DNA of 64,000 bases from Nemophila menziesii (Eukaryota; Streptophyta; Magnoliopsida; Boraginales; Hydrophyllaceae). This document shows, piece after piece, positions 62,720 to 64,000 of the stretch (within the stretch, counting starts at the first letter, position 1; each line of letters opens with the position of its first letter). The stretch lies in NCBI GenBank assembly GCA_029959085.1, contig JARWIR010000001.1, positions 70,122,899-70,186,898 on the forward strand, written 5' to 3'. The notes under the pieces are model-generated. The model was given only the letters and a program-made list of their open reading frames with translations. It had not been told where the DNA came from and did not search any database. Position numbers and translations under genes: made by a program.

Positions 62720-64000
62720 GATACGTTTTCTATCCCTTCCGCGTTTTAGTTAGTTTAGTTTATTTTTATTTGCGTAGAGTCTTTTCGAGTCGTGGGGACA
62801 CGACTCATTTTTGAGTTTGGGGTGGGGTTCGTTACCTCATCCCAGTTTTTATGTGTTATGTGTTTTATCTGCTTTCAATAATATAATTTTCGGAATTGAG
62901 TTTGACTATAGAAGATTTTAAATGTCCCTTTAAGCATACTTTTGATGAATCTATGATAGTAAATAGTGGACTTTAGGGAATAACATAAAACGCACTTACA
63001 ATTGCATGTGAACATAGGTAATTGATAGGAAAAATTAATGAACAATGCAAATGAAGTAAGCTTGTACTTAAGGAATATGTTTGGTGTGTAGAACGTGAAA
63101 TCCTAATTAGTAGAGAACCCACCTAGATATGAACTAAAGACAAGCTATGTACTTAGGAAAATGATAGGGGCAGTTCTTTGTTAGCCATTTGAAGCCTTTT
63201 AGCTTGTTATCCCTTATATTATAATTTTATCCGTCTTAGCCCAAATTTGAGCCTTAAGCCTTTTCTTTTGTAGCCACGATATAAGCCCATTATCCTTTAG
63301 ATTATTAGGCATGACCAAATGACCCGCACTTGAATCACAACCCTGAGACTTGTCTCGAGCTTGAGTTTGGGGTGGAGGGTCCACATTTGGGAATTTACAT
63401 TGGGAAGGGATTATATGTGTTTGTATTGAGGCACAAAAGGGTAGATGATATTATTATTTGTAATCCTTTGCCGGGATTTGAAAAGAAAATAGAGAAAAAG
63501 AAAAAGAAAATTATAAGATACATGACCTTTCACATCAAAATGATGGTCATGGGTATCTTGTACAAAAAAAAAGAAAAAAAGAAAAAGAAAATAAAAAGAA
63601 AGAAAGAATAAAATAAACCGGCAAAGTGGAATACTTTTGGAAATCATCTTAAGTTTTATTTGGGTTGACATTGGGGACGCAACATTAGCGCGTCAAATGG
63701 GTGAGTGAGAACATTTTTTAGCGTAAACTCAAGCTCGAGGACATGTTGATGGTAAGTGAGGAGAGAGCCGAAAGCTCACTTCAAATTTACCAAATATACA
63801 TCCATACCCTCCTTAAGCCATTATTAAAACCATAAAGACCTCGTGATTCCTAAGTGCGTAGTGAATTTATAATTCTGTTGATAGGGAATATACTAGGTGG
63901 AGCGTTCAAAGCGAGTTAGGATTAATGACCACCCTATAGCCATCATACAGATATGAGTACAAGTGTAACCTTCAAGCATTGGGACTTTAATTATATGATT
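62720..64000 (+). other. Athila 3' non-coding region
   Basis: No supportable ORF. It contains GAGTTTGGGGT-type motifs (62813, 63363), a small perfect hairpin (62787-62806), long purine-rich runs (63480-63515, 63565-63612) and the phrase CAAGCTCGAGGACATG near 63729. The 3' LTR start (TGATGTCTCC) does not occur before 64000, so the polypurine tract and the LTR lie further on. Confidence 0.6.
62787..62806. other. Perfect 8-bp hairpin in the 3' region
   Basis: GAGTCGTG and CACGACTC separated by GGGA, followed by ATTTTT. It could form in the RNA; no function known. Confidence 0.5.

Larger units (their letters stand above)
53198..64000 (+). mobile_element. Athila-lineage Ty3/Gypsy LTR retrotransposon (3' end outside window)
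   Basis: More than 10.8 kb in plus orientation, interrupting fragment X of U7. Order: 5' LTR, tRNA-Asp-like PBS, gag, protease, RT, RNase H, integrase, spacer, second ORF, long 3' non-coding region. Protease-RT-RNH-IN order is Ty3/Gypsy. No chromodomain after integrase, the tRNA-Asp-like PBS and the extra ORF after pol indicate Athila. Left junction GGGTTAG|TGATGTC; the probable 5-base target duplication cannot be checked because the right end is not in the window. Three frameshifts and stops inactivate the coding part. Confidence 0.93.

Noticed and set aside
63411..63671. F/L-rich minus-strand frame resembling a membrane protein
   Set aside because: Antisense of a purine-rich run in the retrotransposon 3' region; simple-sequence artefact.
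62720..64000. 3' LTR of the Athila element
   Set aside because: No second copy of TGATGTCTCC or of the LTR interior was found; the LTR must lie beyond the window.

Overview
Plant nuclear DNA, most likely from a eudicot, and very AT-rich. The evidence is captured plant gene fragments with plant-style short introns, a MITE, and an Athila-lineage Ty3/Gypsy retrotransposon primed by a tRNA-Asp-like site. Nothing in the window identifies the species. No intact host gene was found. All repeat comparisons were made by eye, so junctions are good to about 10-20 bases unless stated otherwise.

Positions 1-53197 are a head-to-tail array of seven copies (U1-U7) of a macrorepeat of about 8.5 kb. With a repeated sequence near each copy's first base as phase marker, they run: U1 1-8579 (5' end outside the window), U2 8580-16708, U3 16709-29360, U4 29361-32588, U5 32589-41075, U6 41076-46693, U7 46694-53197 (cut by the retrotransposon). 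U5 is the most complete. The other copies differ by large deletions, one internal duplication (U2) and one 4.5-kb insertion of older related sequence (U3). Some deletions are shared between copies, so the array has a readable history.

A full unit holds, in order: an AT-rich non-coding leader of about 2.2 kb ending in an (AT)n microsatellite; a decayed Ty3/Gypsy gag-protease relic on the plus strand; AT-rich sequence with inverted, MULE-like repeats; and, on the minus strand, a chimeric captured gene. That chimera joins exons of the CG-1 DNA-binding domain of a CAMTA transcription factor to an exon of a SIN3 corepressor (second half of PAH1 and first helix of PAH2), with splice phases still matching. 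Next comes a minus-strand fragment of an unrecognised gene ('fragment X'), then an AT-rich tail. In U3 and U6 the fragment X segment is replaced by further upstream CG-1 exons, so the array carries two alternative 5' ends for the same chimera.

From 53198 to the window edge is one Athila-type element inserted into fragment X of U7: 5' LTR of about 1.5 kb, tRNA-Asp-like primer-binding site, gag, protease, reverse transcriptase, RNase H, integrase, a spacer with three GC-rich palindrome clusters, a second ORF typical of Athila, and a long non-coding 3' region. The 3' LTR is outside the window. The coding part is broken by three frameshifts and at least one in-frame stop, so this copy should not be able to move by itself.
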